In this document: positions 1-7,126 of the stretch, one piece after another | Numbering within the stretch: position 1 is the stretch's first letter | Layout of the letters: each line of letters starts with the position of its first letter | Origin: CAYPEZ01 sp964622275 | Lineage (GTDB): Bacteria > Patescibacteriota > Minisyncoccia > Phycocordibacterales > UBA6899 | Reading direction: 5' to 3' | NCBI GenBank assembly: GCA_964622275.1 | Contig: CAZUMX010000015.1 | Location: forward strand, 1-22,090 | DNA length: 22,090 nt | Made by a program: the position numbers and the translations under genes | The notes under the pieces: model-generated | Seen by the model: only the letters and a program-made list of their open reading frames with translations | Told to the model about the DNA's origin: nothing | Database searches by the model: none

Positions 1-57
1 CGCCAGCCTTAGGAGCTGGTCCCGCAAGGGGTGGAGGTTCAAGTCCTCTCCCCAGCA
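1..57 (+). tRNA. tRNA-Leu(UAG), 3' part, cut by window start
   Basis: The anticodon stem CCAGC/GCTGG encloses the loop CTTAGGA, giving anticodon TAG (leucine). A long variable arm (CCC-GCAA-GGG) follows, as expected for leucine tRNA. The T-arm has loop TTCAAGT at 38-44, and the 3' acceptor strand is 50-56 with discriminator A57. CCA is not encoded. The acceptor 5' strand and D-arm lie outside the window. Confidence 0.93.
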
Positions 58-72
58 CTTTGGATGAGAATG

Positions 73-103
73 AAAAACGTCCGCCACATTTGTGGCGGAC
101 GTT
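73..103 (-). terminator. Intrinsic terminator of the small membrane protein gene
   Basis: A perfect 13-bp stem (76-88 with 91-103, two-base apex) is followed on the minus strand by a run of five T. On the plus strand no T-tract follows, so it mainly serves the minus-strand gene ending at 118, although it could slow transcripts leaving tRNA-Leu. Confidence 0.75.
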
Positions 104-117
104 GCTGTATTGGAAGT

Positions 118-492
118 TTAACGAGCAGTCCTCATCTGTCTTCGGAGATGATTTCTCTCTACTCTGGTTATCCCAAAAATAACGAGGATAATTGAGCAGG
201 CAAGACATACAAGCCCTTCGCAGAACAGTGCCCCCCTCTTGAGAAGCATCCAAAAGACACTCTGAAGCCGTTCCTGCGGGATCACTTCGCTCTCAATCCC
301 ACTATCAAAGAGTTGAAGGGCGTGATCAGCAAAGGTTTCTCCCAAAACGAGAAGCCCAAGGAGCAAAAGGCAGAGTGCGGACAAGAAAATGGGGGACACC
401 AACCTACGCCCAAAACTCCAGAAGGACAGAATCCCCGCAGCAGGAAGGACGAAAAAAGGAAGGAGGGAAATCATGATTGAGTACTCTGACAC
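118..492 (-). CDS. Small integral membrane protein, unknown
   Basis: I do not recognise the family. The start is set at the GTG at 492 because AGGAG (500-504) lies seven bases upstream; an ATG at 474 is the alternative, and the longer reading to 567 has no ribosome-binding site. The resulting protein is about 124 aa with three hydrophobic segments: one near the N-terminus (LLPFFVLPAAGILSFW), a leucine-rich one in the middle and one near the C-terminus (LVCLACSIILVIFGI), followed by an arginine-rich tail that should face the cytoplasm. It lies downstream of argS but has its own promoter and terminator, so it is a single-gene unit. Confidence 0.6.
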   Translation of the reverse strand: MSEYSIMISLLPFFVLPAAGILSFWSFGRRLVSPIFLSALCLLLLGLLVLGETFADHALQLFDSGIESEVIPQERLQSVFWMLLKRGALFCEGLVCLACSIILVIFGITRVERNHLRRQMRTAR

Positions 493-535
493 AGGTGTAC
501 TCCTGTTGTGTGGATGGTATAGAACAAATACGTAT

Positions 536-567
536 TCTATAATGACATAAAATAGTTTATAAGTCAA
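536..567 (-). promoter_or_regulatory. Promoter of the small membrane protein gene
   Basis: Minus-strand -35 TTGACT (562-567) is followed by candidate -10 sequences ATTATA (538-543, spacer 18) or TATAGA (536-541, spacer 20). It lies about 45 bases ahead of the GTG start. Confidence 0.5.
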
Positions 568-585
568 AACCTTTTATCGTTTTTT

Positions 586-614
586 TGGTACCCGAAGCTG
601 GACTCGAAACCACA
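586..614 (-). pseudogene. Diverged tRNA 3'-end remnant (Leu-like)
   Basis: These 29 bases match the 3' end of tRNA-Leu(UAA) at 2537-2565 at 23 positions. The match includes the T-loop core GGACTCGAA and the encoded CCA side (TGGT read on the plus strand). Nothing tRNA-like continues upstream, so it is a fragment and not a gene. The rest of 568-714 holds no gene that I can support. Confidence 0.5.
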
Positions 615-714
615 AAGGCTCAGATGTCTCGATGTATGTGTGCTTATTTCTCGCTAGACACGGGATCACACTAGGAGCACCTATGGCACCTGCTCTCATT
701 TCGTGGTGCTTACA

Positions 715-2412
715 CTACATCTTGTCAGGTGCCTTAATGCCCAGAGCAAAAAGGCCATTCGCAAGCGTAATTCTTACCGCATCAGTGATTGCAGCCTTAT
801 ATTGGGCATGCCCATCAGTAGGATCCGCAATGCGTTCCGAAGCGTAAAAGGCATTGTATGCTGCTGCAAGCTCAGAGAGGAAGGTGACGATGTAGTGGGG
901 TGATCTCTCTGTGAAAGCGTGTTGTATGACCTCGGGAAATTGATAGAGTTTGCGTTCGATTGGATAAGCCTCACTTGGTGGGGTGTCCGCTGATGGGACA
1001 ATCCCGACGCTCCTTGCCTTTTCCAAAACTGATACAGCACGTGCGTGCGTGTATTGCAGATATGGCCCGGAGTCTCCCTCAAAAGAGAGAGCCTGTTTTT
1101 TATCAAAGATAATATTTGTGCCAACCTTTTGTCGTAGAATCTGGTACTTGAGCGCGCCTACCGCAATCATGTCTGCGAGTTTTTGTACATCATCGGTTCT
1201 CGTCTCTTCTGCTCGCGCAATGGCTTCTGTCCGTAGTTCTTCGATAAGCGACTCACCAGTCAAGACATTGCCTTTGCGAGAAGACATTTTTCCTGTGGTC
1301 AGCGTAAGAAAGCCAGTCGGTATATGCTCAATGACCTTGCCTCCAATTTCCGGAAATACATCGTGGAGTGCGGCGATTATCACTTTGAAGTACTCTGTCT
1401 GTTCGCTGCCAGTGACCACCGCTGCCTGTGTCCATGAAGGATATGTTTTCTGCTTGATACTGAAATTTCCTAGATCCTTCGCTTCGTAGGTTGGTAAACC
1501 TTGTGAATTAAGAAACACACGAGTATGTAAACCTTTCTTGTCACCACGGTATACCACTGCTCCATCGCTTTCTTCGAATACGCCCGAGGGAATGTGTGTC
1601 CGCACTAATTCCGTTCCAACGGGGCCAGCCTGACTCTCAAAAATTTCTGTATCAAATGTGGTACCGAGAAGCGAGCATAATTCACGAATTCGAGCCCGAG
1701 ATGTGGCGATGCCGCGTGTGCGTATGTCGTTGAGCTTCTCGTCTGTGCCTGCGTATAGCGATCGATTGATTACCTCAATAGCGTCCTTTTCAGCACCACC
1801 TGATTCATATGCTGCGTTGCCTGCGACATATGCTTTTCCAAGGTCATGAATATCATCAGGATTCCCGCTCGTATGCATAATTCCCCATACACCTTTTGCG
1901 ACGGTAAGACCAATGTCGGAAGGGTAATTTATACGCCTCACCTTTGCGCCCATGTATTCATGTAGTCGCGCGAGTGATTCTCCAACAATGTTGCCAACCA
2001 GATTCCCGATGTGGAGTGGTTTAAAAAGATTTGGACTCGTGTATTCAAACAGCACCTCTTCACTGCCCCCTCCGGTATTGCGGCCCCATGCATGACTATT
2101 CTCATGTATCTGACGTAGGGTATCTGCAAAGAATGACCGTTTCAGATAAAAGTTTATAAATCCTGGACCGGCTATCTCAATACGATCGACACATGCGATT
2201 GTGTCCTGCAGCTCTGCACGAAATGTCTCGGCAACTGTACGAGGATTCTGCTTTGATTGTTTAGCGCTGGCGAGTGCAATATTCGTCGCATAGTCACCGT
2301 GGCTACTGTCGGTTGGGTGTTCAACAGAAAAAGAAATATGCTCAAAGCCTGCTTTTGTGAGGACTTCCTTAATGCGAGTTTCAATATCGATTTTACTATC
2401 TTTGAAAATCAT
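715..2412 (-). CDS. argS: Arginyl-tRNA synthetase
   Basis: Class I aminoacyl-tRNA synthetase that charges tRNA-Arg with arginine in the cytoplasm. With the start chosen here it has 565 aa. The N-terminal additional domain is followed by the class I signature HIGN at residues 134-137, the KMSSRKG loop at 375-381, and a helical C-terminal DALR-type anticodon-binding domain ending in LGIKAPDKM. The motif spacing fits full-length ArgRS. The reading frame stays open to 2442, but ATG 2412 is preferred: a consensus -10 TATAAT ends seven bases before it, which predicts a leaderless transcript. Downstream on the same strand is the small membrane protein, which has its own promoter. Identification is firm. 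Confidence 0.97.
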   Translation of the reverse strand: MIFKDSKIDIETRIKEVLTKAGFEHISFSVEHPTDSSHGDYATNIALASAKQSKQNPRTVAETFRAELQDTIACVDRIEIAGPGFINFYLKRSFFADTLRQIHENSHAWGRNTGGGSEEVLFEYTSPNLFKPLHIGNLVGNIVGESLARLHEYMGAKVRRINYPSDIGLTVAKGVWGIMHTSGNPDDIHDLGKAYVAGNAAYESGGAEKDAIEVINRSLYAGTDEKLNDIRTRGIATSRARIRELCSLLGTTFDTEIFESQAGPVGTELVRTHIPSGVFEESDGAVVYRGDKKGLHTRVFLNSQGLPTYEAKDLGNFSIKQKTYPSWTQAAVVTGSEQTEYFKVIIAALHDVFPEIGGKVIEHIPTGFLTLTTGKMSSRKGNVLTGESLIEELRTEAIARAEETRTDDVQKLADMIAVGALKYQILRQKVGTNIIFDKKQALSFEGDSGPYLQYTHARAVSVLEKARSVGIVPSADTPPSEAYPIERKLYQFPEVIQHAFTERSPHYIVTFLSELAAAYNAFYASERIADPTDGHAQYKAAITDAVRITLANGLFALGIKAPDKM

Positions 2413-2418
2413 GACCAG

Positions 2419-2424
2419 AATTAT
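2419..2424 (-). promoter_or_regulatory. -10 box of argS (leaderless)
   Basis: Perfect TATAAT on the minus strand, separated from ATG 2412 by TCTGGTC. Transcription would start at or next to the A of the start codon. No convincing -35 is visible at 17-18 bases. Confidence 0.65.
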
Positions 2425-2503
2425 AGCTTTTTTGAGCATCAAAAGAAATCGCCTGAAACATTATCTATGTTGTAGGAGATGGTTGCGGTTCACTACAAAG
2501 CGG

Positions 2504-2522
2504 AAAAACTCCCTCAGGGAGT
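2504..2522 (-). terminator. Terminator after tRNA-Leu(UAA)
   Basis: Stem ACTCCC/GGGAGT (2508-2513 with 2517-2522) with a three-base loop, followed on the minus strand by a T run. It ends the tRNA-Cys/tRNA-Leu transcript ahead of argS. Confidence 0.75.
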
Positions 2523-2536
2523 GAGTTTCGTCAATG

Positions 2537-2626
2537 TGGTGCCCGAGGTCGGACTCGAACCGACACGTCCCTTTTACGGAACAAGAGATTTTAAGTCTCT
2601 GGCGTCTACCATTCCGCCACTCGGGC
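2537..2626 (-). tRNA. tRNA-Leu(UAA), CCA encoded
   Basis: The acceptor strands GCCCGAG (5') and CTCGGGC (3') pair. The anticodon stem AGAGA/TCTCT encloses CTTAAAA, giving anticodon TAA. A long variable arm is present, and the T-arm has loop TTCGAGT. Discriminator A2540 is followed by an encoded CCA (2537-2539), unlike the other complete tRNAs here. There is no intron. Confidence 0.96.
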
Positions 2627-2640
2627 ATATTGCGCCCTGG

Positions 2641-2712
2641 AGGCCCGAGCGAGAATCGAACTCGCGTATAGAAGTTTTGCAGACTTCTGCCTTACCACTT
2701 GGCTATCGGGCC
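2641..2712 (-). tRNA. tRNA-Cys(GCA)
   Basis: Acceptor strands GGCCCGA/TCGGGCC pair. The anticodon stem GAAGT/ACTTC encloses CTGCAAA, giving anticodon GCA. The discriminator is U (2641), the usual cysteine identity base. CCA is not encoded. It lies 14 bases upstream of tRNA-Leu(UAA) and is probably co-transcribed with it. Confidence 0.96.
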
Positions 2713-2751
2713 ATGTACATATATTACTTTATCACTCGCACAATATTCTCA

Positions 2752-2867
2752 CAGACTTCTGCCTTACTCTGTCTAGAGAGGAAGAAAAGAACGCGTGCGT
2801 GCTTTTCGACCGAACGACGACAGAGCAAAAGATATTCTTATAGATTTTACCACTTGGCTATCGGGCC
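2752..2867 (-). pseudogene. Broken tRNA-Cys copy split by an 80-nt insertion
   Basis: Bases 2847-2867 repeat the 5' 21 bases of tRNA-Cys (acceptor and D-arm, exact match to 2692-2712). Bases 2752-2766 repeat its D-arm to anticodon section (exact match to 2680-2694). The two pieces share the triplet TTA, so it looks duplicated on either side of the insertion at 2767-2846. The copy diverges at the anticodon and has no T-arm, so it cannot be a working tRNA. The insertion starts with CTCTGTC, which pairs with GACAGAG at 2819-2825, and contains an inner GAAAAG/CTTTTC hairpin. Confidence 0.75.
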
Positions 2868-2882
2868 TTATATCGAGAACCA

Positions 2883-2904
2883 CCGCAGTTTAGCGGGTTT
2901 TTTT
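2883..2904 (+). terminator. Plus-strand hairpin with T-tract at the rbfA 3' end
   Basis: CCGC/GCGG hairpin (2883-2896) followed on the plus strand by seven T. No plus-strand gene precedes it. It either ends an unannotated plus-strand transcript crossing the broken tRNA-Cys region, or is fortuitous because the T run encodes the lysine-rich end of RbfA. Confidence 0.3.
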
Positions 2905-3231
2905 CTTCACGTCGAGTGAGAGCTCGTCGATATGCTGGCGATTCTTTTCTCCAAAATCAATCATGACTTTGAAATAGGGGATACTTCTGAGTGCTGATTT
3001 CTTCATCACATACTCTCGCAGTTCGGTCAGGTTGCGTGAGATAAAGTCGACTGCTGCTTGTGCTTGGTGGTCTGGAAGAACAGAGATAAGGATCGTCGCC
3101 TCTTTTTCGTTGTCGGTGATTTCAAATCCTGTCACTGTGATCAGTGATGTGCGGTTCGAGATCCTTCCAATGAATTCTGATACGAGATCTTTCAGAATTC
3201 CTTTTGCGCGCTCGTGTTTTTTTGTGTCCAT
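2890..3231 (-). CDS. rbfA: Ribosome-binding factor A
   Basis: RbfA binds the 30S subunit and helps mature the 5' end of 16S rRNA. The protein has about 113 aa, a normal size for the family. It shows the single KH-type fold pattern: an N-terminal helix with KGILKDLVSEFIGRISN, a central strand ITVTGFEITDNEKEATILISV, a helix that starts with DFISRN, and a conserved end with IPYFKVMIDFGE. The start is ATG 3231, one base after the infB stop codon; a TTG at 3240 overlapping infB is possible. It lies directly behind infB, the classic infB-rbfA order, so translation is probably coupled. The C-terminal lysine run is short and disordered. Confidence 0.94.
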   Translation of the reverse strand: MDTKKHERAKGILKDLVSEFIGRISNRTSLITVTGFEITDNEKEATILISVLPDHQAQAAVDFISRNLTELREYVMKKSALRSIPYFKVMIDFGEKNRQHIDELSLDVKKKTR

Positions 3232-3232
3232 G

Positions 3233-4756
3233 TTATTCAATCACTTTTACAAACGCCTCAACAATATCGCCTCCTGCAATAAGATGCTTCGACTCAATCA
3301 TTGCCCCAAACTCACTTCCTTCCTGAACTTCTTTGGTTGCGATTTTTTGGGCTTGTAGCTCTACAACCTTCCCGTCACCGAGTAGGGTATCGCGACGAGT
3401 GATGCGCACTCTATCACCGATTTTCAGACTTCCTGATTCGACACGTCCTCCGAGGACCTGCTTTTCTTTTTGTTGGCTGAAGCAACGAAGGACGCGTGCC
3501 TTTCCGGTCACTTTCTCTACTTCTCGGGAGATTTTTCTTGTCGCGAGAGTCTTCGTGAGCCACTCGGTCAGTTCATAGATGATGTCGAAGGTCTGAATCT
3601 CGACACCATGCCGTTCTGCTAACTCTTTTGCCCGTGCGTCGACCCCAACCTTGAATCCCACGACGATAGGATGATCGCTCCCGGAAAGAGTTTTCACATC
3701 ATTTTCACTAATATCACCCAATCCAGTTGCAACAATCTTCATGCACACCCGTTCGAGCGAGATCTTCGAAAGCTCGTGCTCGATGCCTTCGAGGGTTCCT
3801 GTGACATCGCTTTTGATAATGATGGGGACAATCGCTGTGTCTTCTGCAACAGCATCTGTTTGTGTACCGTTTGTGTGTTTTATTTTTTGTGTGAACGCAA
3901 CAGCGGCCTCTTCTGCGTCACGTTTATTCTCCGTCATGCGAACGTGGGCACCAACGACGGGGACAGCGCTCCATCCATAGATTCTTAGTGGCATTGAAAG
4001 GCTCATTTCCTTCACAGGCTTTCCTAAAAAGTTTTCCATGATTCGGAGTGGCGCATAGGATCCCTCCGCCACAACTGCGGATCCTTGAACAAATGTTCCA
4101 TCAGTCACGATGATCGTTGCTGTCGCTCCTTTTTTTGGATCCATGTGGGATTCCACGATGACACCTTCTCCTGGTTTTCCAGGGTGTCCTGTAAGTCCTT
4201 TGAGATCAGCAACAAGAAAGACGGTCTCGATCAGTTCATCAACTCCAGTGCCTTGCTTTGCAGAGATTGCATTCCATGGCACATCACCGCCATACCCTTC
4301 GACGAGAATACTCGCTTCTGCGAGCGTCGCTTTTGTCTTCTCGACGTTTGCATTTGGTTTATCGATCTTATTGATTGCGACAATGAAGGGGATACCAGCA
4401 GTTTGGATTGCCTTGAGCGCATCGAGTGTCTGTGGCTTCACGCCATCTTCTGCGGAGACAACGAGGATAGCGATGTCGGCAACCTTTGCGCCGCGTGCAC
4501 GCATTGCGCCGAACGCTTCATGTCCTGGTGTATCAAGAAAAGAGACAAGACGCTTCGATCCGCTCTTGTCAGCGTGCTCAAACGCATATGCGCTTGTGTG
4601 TTGGGTGATACCGCCGGATTCTTTTGCGACCACATTTGCCTTGCGGATATAATCGAGAAGGGTAGTCTTTCCGTGATCGATATGGCCCATCACCACCACC
4701 ACAGGCGGGCGAGTCACTGGAGAGGCAGATAGAGATTGTGTGTGAGTTTTGGCCAT
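3233..4756 (-). CDS. infB: Translation initiation factor IF-2 (short form)
   Basis: GTPase that brings initiator fMet-tRNA to the 30S subunit and promotes subunit joining. The G-domain motifs are all visible: G1 GHIDHGKT (24-31), G3 DTPGHE (75-80) and G4 NKID (129-132). Domains II to IV follow, with the C-terminal part carrying the VGFKVGV and FSQQKEKQVLGG segments typical of IF-2. At 507 aa it is much shorter than the roughly 740-890 aa of well-studied bacteria because the N-terminal N1/N2 region is almost absent; this short form is usual in reduced genomes. It is first in an operon with rbfA. No Shine-Dalgarno sequence precedes ATG 4756, but a hairpin lies in the leader. Confidence 0.96.
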   Translation of the reverse strand: MAKTHTQSLSASPVTRPPVVVVMGHIDHGKTTLLDYIRKANVVAKESGGITQHTSAYAFEHADKSGSKRLVSFLDTPGHEAFGAMRARGAKVADIAILVVSAEDGVKPQTLDALKAIQTAGIPFIVAINKIDKPNANVEKTKATLAEASILVEGYGGDVPWNAISAKQGTGVDELIETVFLVADLKGLTGHPGKPGEGVIVESHMDPKKGATATIIVTDGTFVQGSAVVAEGSYAPLRIMENFLGKPVKEMSLSMPLRIYGWSAVPVVGAHVRMTENKRDAEEAAVAFTQKIKHTNGTQTDAVAEDTAIVPIIIKSDVTGTLEGIEHELSKISLERVCMKIVATGLGDISENDVKTLSGSDHPIVVGFKVGVDARAKELAERHGVEIQTFDIIYELTEWLTKTLATRKISREVEKVTGKARVLRCFSQQKEKQVLGGRVESGSLKIGDRVRITRRDTLLGDGKVVELQAQKIATKEVQEGSEFGAMIESKHLIAGGDIVEAFVKVIE

Positions 4757-4767
4757 AAAACGAAAGG

Positions 4768-4790
4768 CCTCGCATCACGGGCACGCGAGG
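4768..4790 (-). promoter_or_regulatory. Hairpin in the infB leader
   Basis: CCTCGC (4768-4773) and GCGAGG (4785-4790) form a six-base-pair hairpin starting 12 bases upstream of the infB start. It has no T-tract. Its role is unknown; it may affect translation of infB. Confidence 0.35.
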
Positions 4791-4835
4791 TGTAGATAGG
4801 AGAGACTCTACCAGAAAAACAGCCTGTTGTCGAAT

Positions 4836-4866
4836 AAAAACCCCCGGTATTTCTACCGGGGGTTTT
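4836..4866 (-). terminator. Terminator of the 159-aa hypothetical gene
   Basis: Nine-base-pair stem CCCCCGGTA/TACCGGGGG (4841-4849 with 4854-4862) followed by five T on the minus strand, directly after the stop codon at 4871. Confidence 0.85.
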
Positions 4867-4870
4867 ACTT

Positions 4871-5350
4871 TTATGCCTCGACAAAAGCTATGCGGCGGCC
4901 AGCTCTCCACTGATCGCCGAGCCAGTCTAGACTGCGTGGACCGACACGCCCACCATCATGCCACGCTCCTGTGGTACAGATTCCTCCGCGAGGATCACAT
5001 TCGTCTTCCCAGAGAGAATCTTTCCCCGGAAAAAGTATTGGTCCTGCATAATCGTAGTGGGGGAAATGGCAGAGCCAGATTTCTCGGACCCACGCCCCCG
5101 CACCGACGAGTGTGACATTCCTGAACTCTATCTGAGACATGACGATCTCTTCGATCGTCCGCGCCTCTTTCAAGACAGCGATATACACTTTCAGCACTTG
5201 CGGGATCGTTCGAGGACCAGCCGCATGATATCGCCAGTGACCGGGATATTGCCCGCCTCGCTTGAGGATCTCTTCAGGCGTGATCTCCTCATTGAAATTC
5301 TGGAGGACCCGAACCTCTCTGAGCTCGATCGCTAAGGACGATTTTTCCAC
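4871..5350 (-). CDS. Hypothetical protein, 159 aa, soluble
   Basis: I do not recognise the family. The start is GTG 5350, chosen because AGGAG lies eight bases upstream. This is one of the few genes here with a good ribosome-binding site. It has no signal peptide or membrane segment. The N-terminal half carries a hydrophobic segment (PQVLKVYIAVLKEA) followed by acidic residues (RTIEEI). The C-terminal half is rich in W, G, H and C (for example REIWLCHFPHYDYAGP and WEDECDPRGGICTTGAWHDGG), and the two closely spaced cysteines with histidines could bind a metal, which is inference. It has its own consensus promoter and terminator, so it is a well-expressed single-gene unit. Confidence 0.75.
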   Translation of the reverse strand: MEKSSLAIELREVRVLQNFNEEITPEEILKRGGQYPGHWRYHAAGPRTIPQVLKVYIAVLKEARTIEEIVMSQIEFRNVTLVGAGAWVREIWLCHFPHYDYAGPILFPGKDSLWEDECDPRGGICTTGAWHDGGRVGPRSLDWLGDQWRAGRRIAFVEA

Positions 5351-5381
5351 GATATTTTCTCCTGTACAAAACTAAGTGATG

Positions 5382-5409
5382 ATAATACAAGAAAAATCAG
5401 CCTTGTCAA
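5382..5409 (-). promoter_or_regulatory. Consensus promoter of the 159-aa gene
   Basis: -35 TTGACA (5404-5409), 16-base spacer, -10 TATTAT (5382-5387) on the minus strand. This is the closest match to a sigma-70 consensus in the window. It gives a leader of about 25 bases containing the AGGAG site. Confidence 0.8.
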
Positions 5410-5412
5410 TGT

Positions 5413-5850
5413 TTACCCAATCGCTTCTTTTTCTTCTTTCGTAAGTTCGTACTGGCTGGCTTTTTTCTCAACGGGCTTTGCGAAGACTCCGACTTTTTCA
5501 CGCGTGTAGAGAGAAGAGATCACGACACCATCTCCATGTTCGTTGAGAAGTGCGGTCGCAAAACTTTGTTTTCCGCTTCCGGCAGTCCCTTCGAATGGAT
5601 CGAAGCGAATCGTACGCACTTCCTGAATGCTTTTCTTTAGTCTCATGTCCATAACACGGAGAGCATCATCAACAGCCTTGCTGTGTTCCTCGATCCCCGC
5701 AATCCGTGCGGTGTGCCCACCGATGATTCCTTCAAGGCTTTTTCCCCCCGAACCTCGCGTGAGACGGTGAATACGGATTTCGAGCCGCATGACCCAACCA
5801 ATAAGAATAACGATAACGAGTGCGAGAATGAGAAAGAATGGATCAAACAT
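5413..5850 (-). CDS. DUF4446 family protein, membrane-anchored
   Basis: 145 aa. An N-terminal membrane segment (FFLILALVIVILIGWVM, about residues 5-21) is followed by a basic, helical linker and then the diagnostic DUF4446 block: RTIRFDPFEG, SFATALLNEHGDGVV and ISSLYTREKVGVFAKPV. The family is widespread in Gram-positive bacteria and Patescibacteria, and its function is unknown. It is probably anchored with its bulk in the cytoplasm. The start ATG 5850 is preceded by TATACT six bases upstream, which suggests a leaderless mRNA. The gene is divergent from the cysteine desulfurase. Confidence 0.9.
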   Translation of the reverse strand: MFDPFFLILALVIVILIGWVMRLEIRIHRLTRGSGGKSLEGIIGGHTARIAGIEEHSKAVDDALRVMDMRLKKSIQEVRTIRFDPFEGTAGSGKQSFATALLNEHGDGVVISSLYTREKVGVFAKPVEKKASQYELTKEEKEAIG

Positions 5851-5856
5851 ATCCGT

Positions 5857-5862
5857 AGTATA
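5857..5862 (-). promoter_or_regulatory. -10 box of the DUF4446 gene (leaderless)
   Basis: TATACT on the minus strand, six bases from ATG 5850; no Shine-Dalgarno sequence and no clear -35. Confidence 0.5.
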
Positions 5863-5912
5863 CGATACTTTGCTGGTGATGAAACTGTGGAAATGCTAGC
5901 ATTTCTCTATCT

Positions 5913-7124
5913 ATGTTCGGGTTAAAAAAGAAAGCTCAAGATATATACGCCGATCACGCAGCGGGGAGTCCTACTGATGTTGCCGTCAGAGAAGCGATGG
6001 CACCGTGGCTCGATGCCTCATGGAACCCGAGTGCGATCCATCCTCGTGGAGTCAAAGCCCGTGAGGCGATAGACACTGCTCGCAAAGAGATTGCGGGGCT
6101 CCTCGCAGGGCACGCAGACGAAATTACTTTTACTTCTTCTGGAACTGAGGCACTTCATACAGCACTTCACTCGCTCCTTTCTTCTTGGAAAGGGGAAGGT
6201 CTCCCTACTATAGTGACGACTTCAATTGAGCACCATGCGCTCCTTGAGCCCCTCAAACAATTAGAAAAAGAACAGAGGATCATATTAAAATTTCTCACAC
6301 TTCTTCCCAATGGAGTCGTTGACCCAGATTCCCTCAAGCCTCTTCTTCATCCATCGACTCTCTGTGTCGCAGTGATGTATGCCAATAACGAGATTGGCAC
6401 GATCCAGCCTATTCGAGAACTGACGAAGATCATTCGCGCGTACAAAAAAGATCATCAATCATCGTTGCCATACATGATAACTGATGCGTGCCAAGTGTTT
6501 TCATTCCTTGAGTGTCATATTCCTCGCTTGGGTGTCGACTACCTCGTCTTGAATGGTGCAAAAGTCAGTGGTCCTCAGGGGATCGGACTTCTCTACCATC
6601 GTCGGGGAGTTCCAAGTGTTCCCGTGTTCTTGGGTGGTGGGCAAGAAGCGGGGAAACGTGCTGGGACAGAGAATGTTGCAGCGATAGTCGGATTTGCACG
6701 AGCACTTCAGATCGCACAAGAAAAACGGCAGCAGCACGATGCGTCGGTGCGAATGCTTCGTGATAGTCTTGAAAAGAATATTCTCTCCCTCTTTCCTGAT
6801 GCGCACGTGAACGGGTCAGGTGACCGTCTTGCGGGACATCTGAGCGTCACCTTTCCTGGAGCGAACCACGAGTATCTCGCACTTGCGCTTGGTCAAAAGG
6901 GGATTATGGTGGGAACAAAGAGTGCGTGCCGAGAAAACGATGAAGGCGACTCACACGCCCTTGCTGCTCTCCGCAGTGCGGGCGATGCTTCAGACCTCCT
7001 TGCGCAAGGATTACGCATCAGTCTCGGAGATCAAAATACAGCAAGGGATATCGAGAGGATCACCTCTGTACTCAAAGAGACAGTGCCTCTTGCTCTTGCA
7101 AGCATTACCGTGGCAAAATCATAG
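5913..7124 (+). CDS. Cysteine desulfurase (NifS/IscS-like)
   Basis: PLP-dependent class V aminotransferase-fold enzyme, 403 aa, expected to remove sulfur from cysteine and pass it on as persulfide for Fe-S clusters or tRNA thiolation. Visible motifs: substrate/PLP region IYADHAAGSP at 11-20, SIEHHA at 104-109, YANNEIGTIQP, the PLP lysine K217 in NGAKVSGPQG, GTENV at 251-255 and the catalytic cysteine C339 in KSACRENDEG. The usual S-x-H-K before the PLP lysine reads N-G-A-K, so the histidine is replaced, a variation worth noting. No scaffold (IscU/SufU) gene is adjacent. The next gene starts two bases after its stop, so the two form an operon. No Shine-Dalgarno sequence is visible. Confidence 0.92.
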   Translation: MFGLKKKAQDIYADHAAGSPTDVAVREAMAPWLDASWNPSAIHPRGVKAREAIDTARKEIAGLLAGHADEITFTSSGTEALHTALHSLLSSWKGEGLPTIVTTSIEHHALLEPLKQLEKEQRIILKFLTLLPNGVVDPDSLKPLLHPSTLCVAVMYANNEIGTIQPIRELTKIIRAYKKDHQSSLPYMITDACQVFSFLECHIPRLGVDYLVLNGAKVSGPQGIGLLYHRRGVPSVPVFLGGGQEAGKRAGTENVAAIVGFARALQIAQEKRQQHDASVRMLRDSLEKNILSLFPDAHVNGSGDRLAGHLSVTFPGANHEYLALALGQKGIMVGTKSACRENDEGDSHALAALRSAGDASDLLAQGLRISLGDQNTARDIERITSVLKETVPLALASITVAKS

Positions 7125-7126
7125 AC

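Noticed and set aside
983..1489. 168-codon plus-strand frame opposite argS
   Set aside because: Shadow frame of argS with no independent support.
2479..2919. 146-codon plus-strand frame across the tRNA-Leu/tRNA-Cys genes
   Set aside because: It reads the antisense of two tRNAs and the broken copy; protein fragments such as GLEPTRP are well-known artefacts of tRNA antisense translation.
4085..4732. 215-codon plus-strand frame opposite infB
   Set aside because: Shadow of a well-supported gene; no ribosome-binding site and no family pattern.
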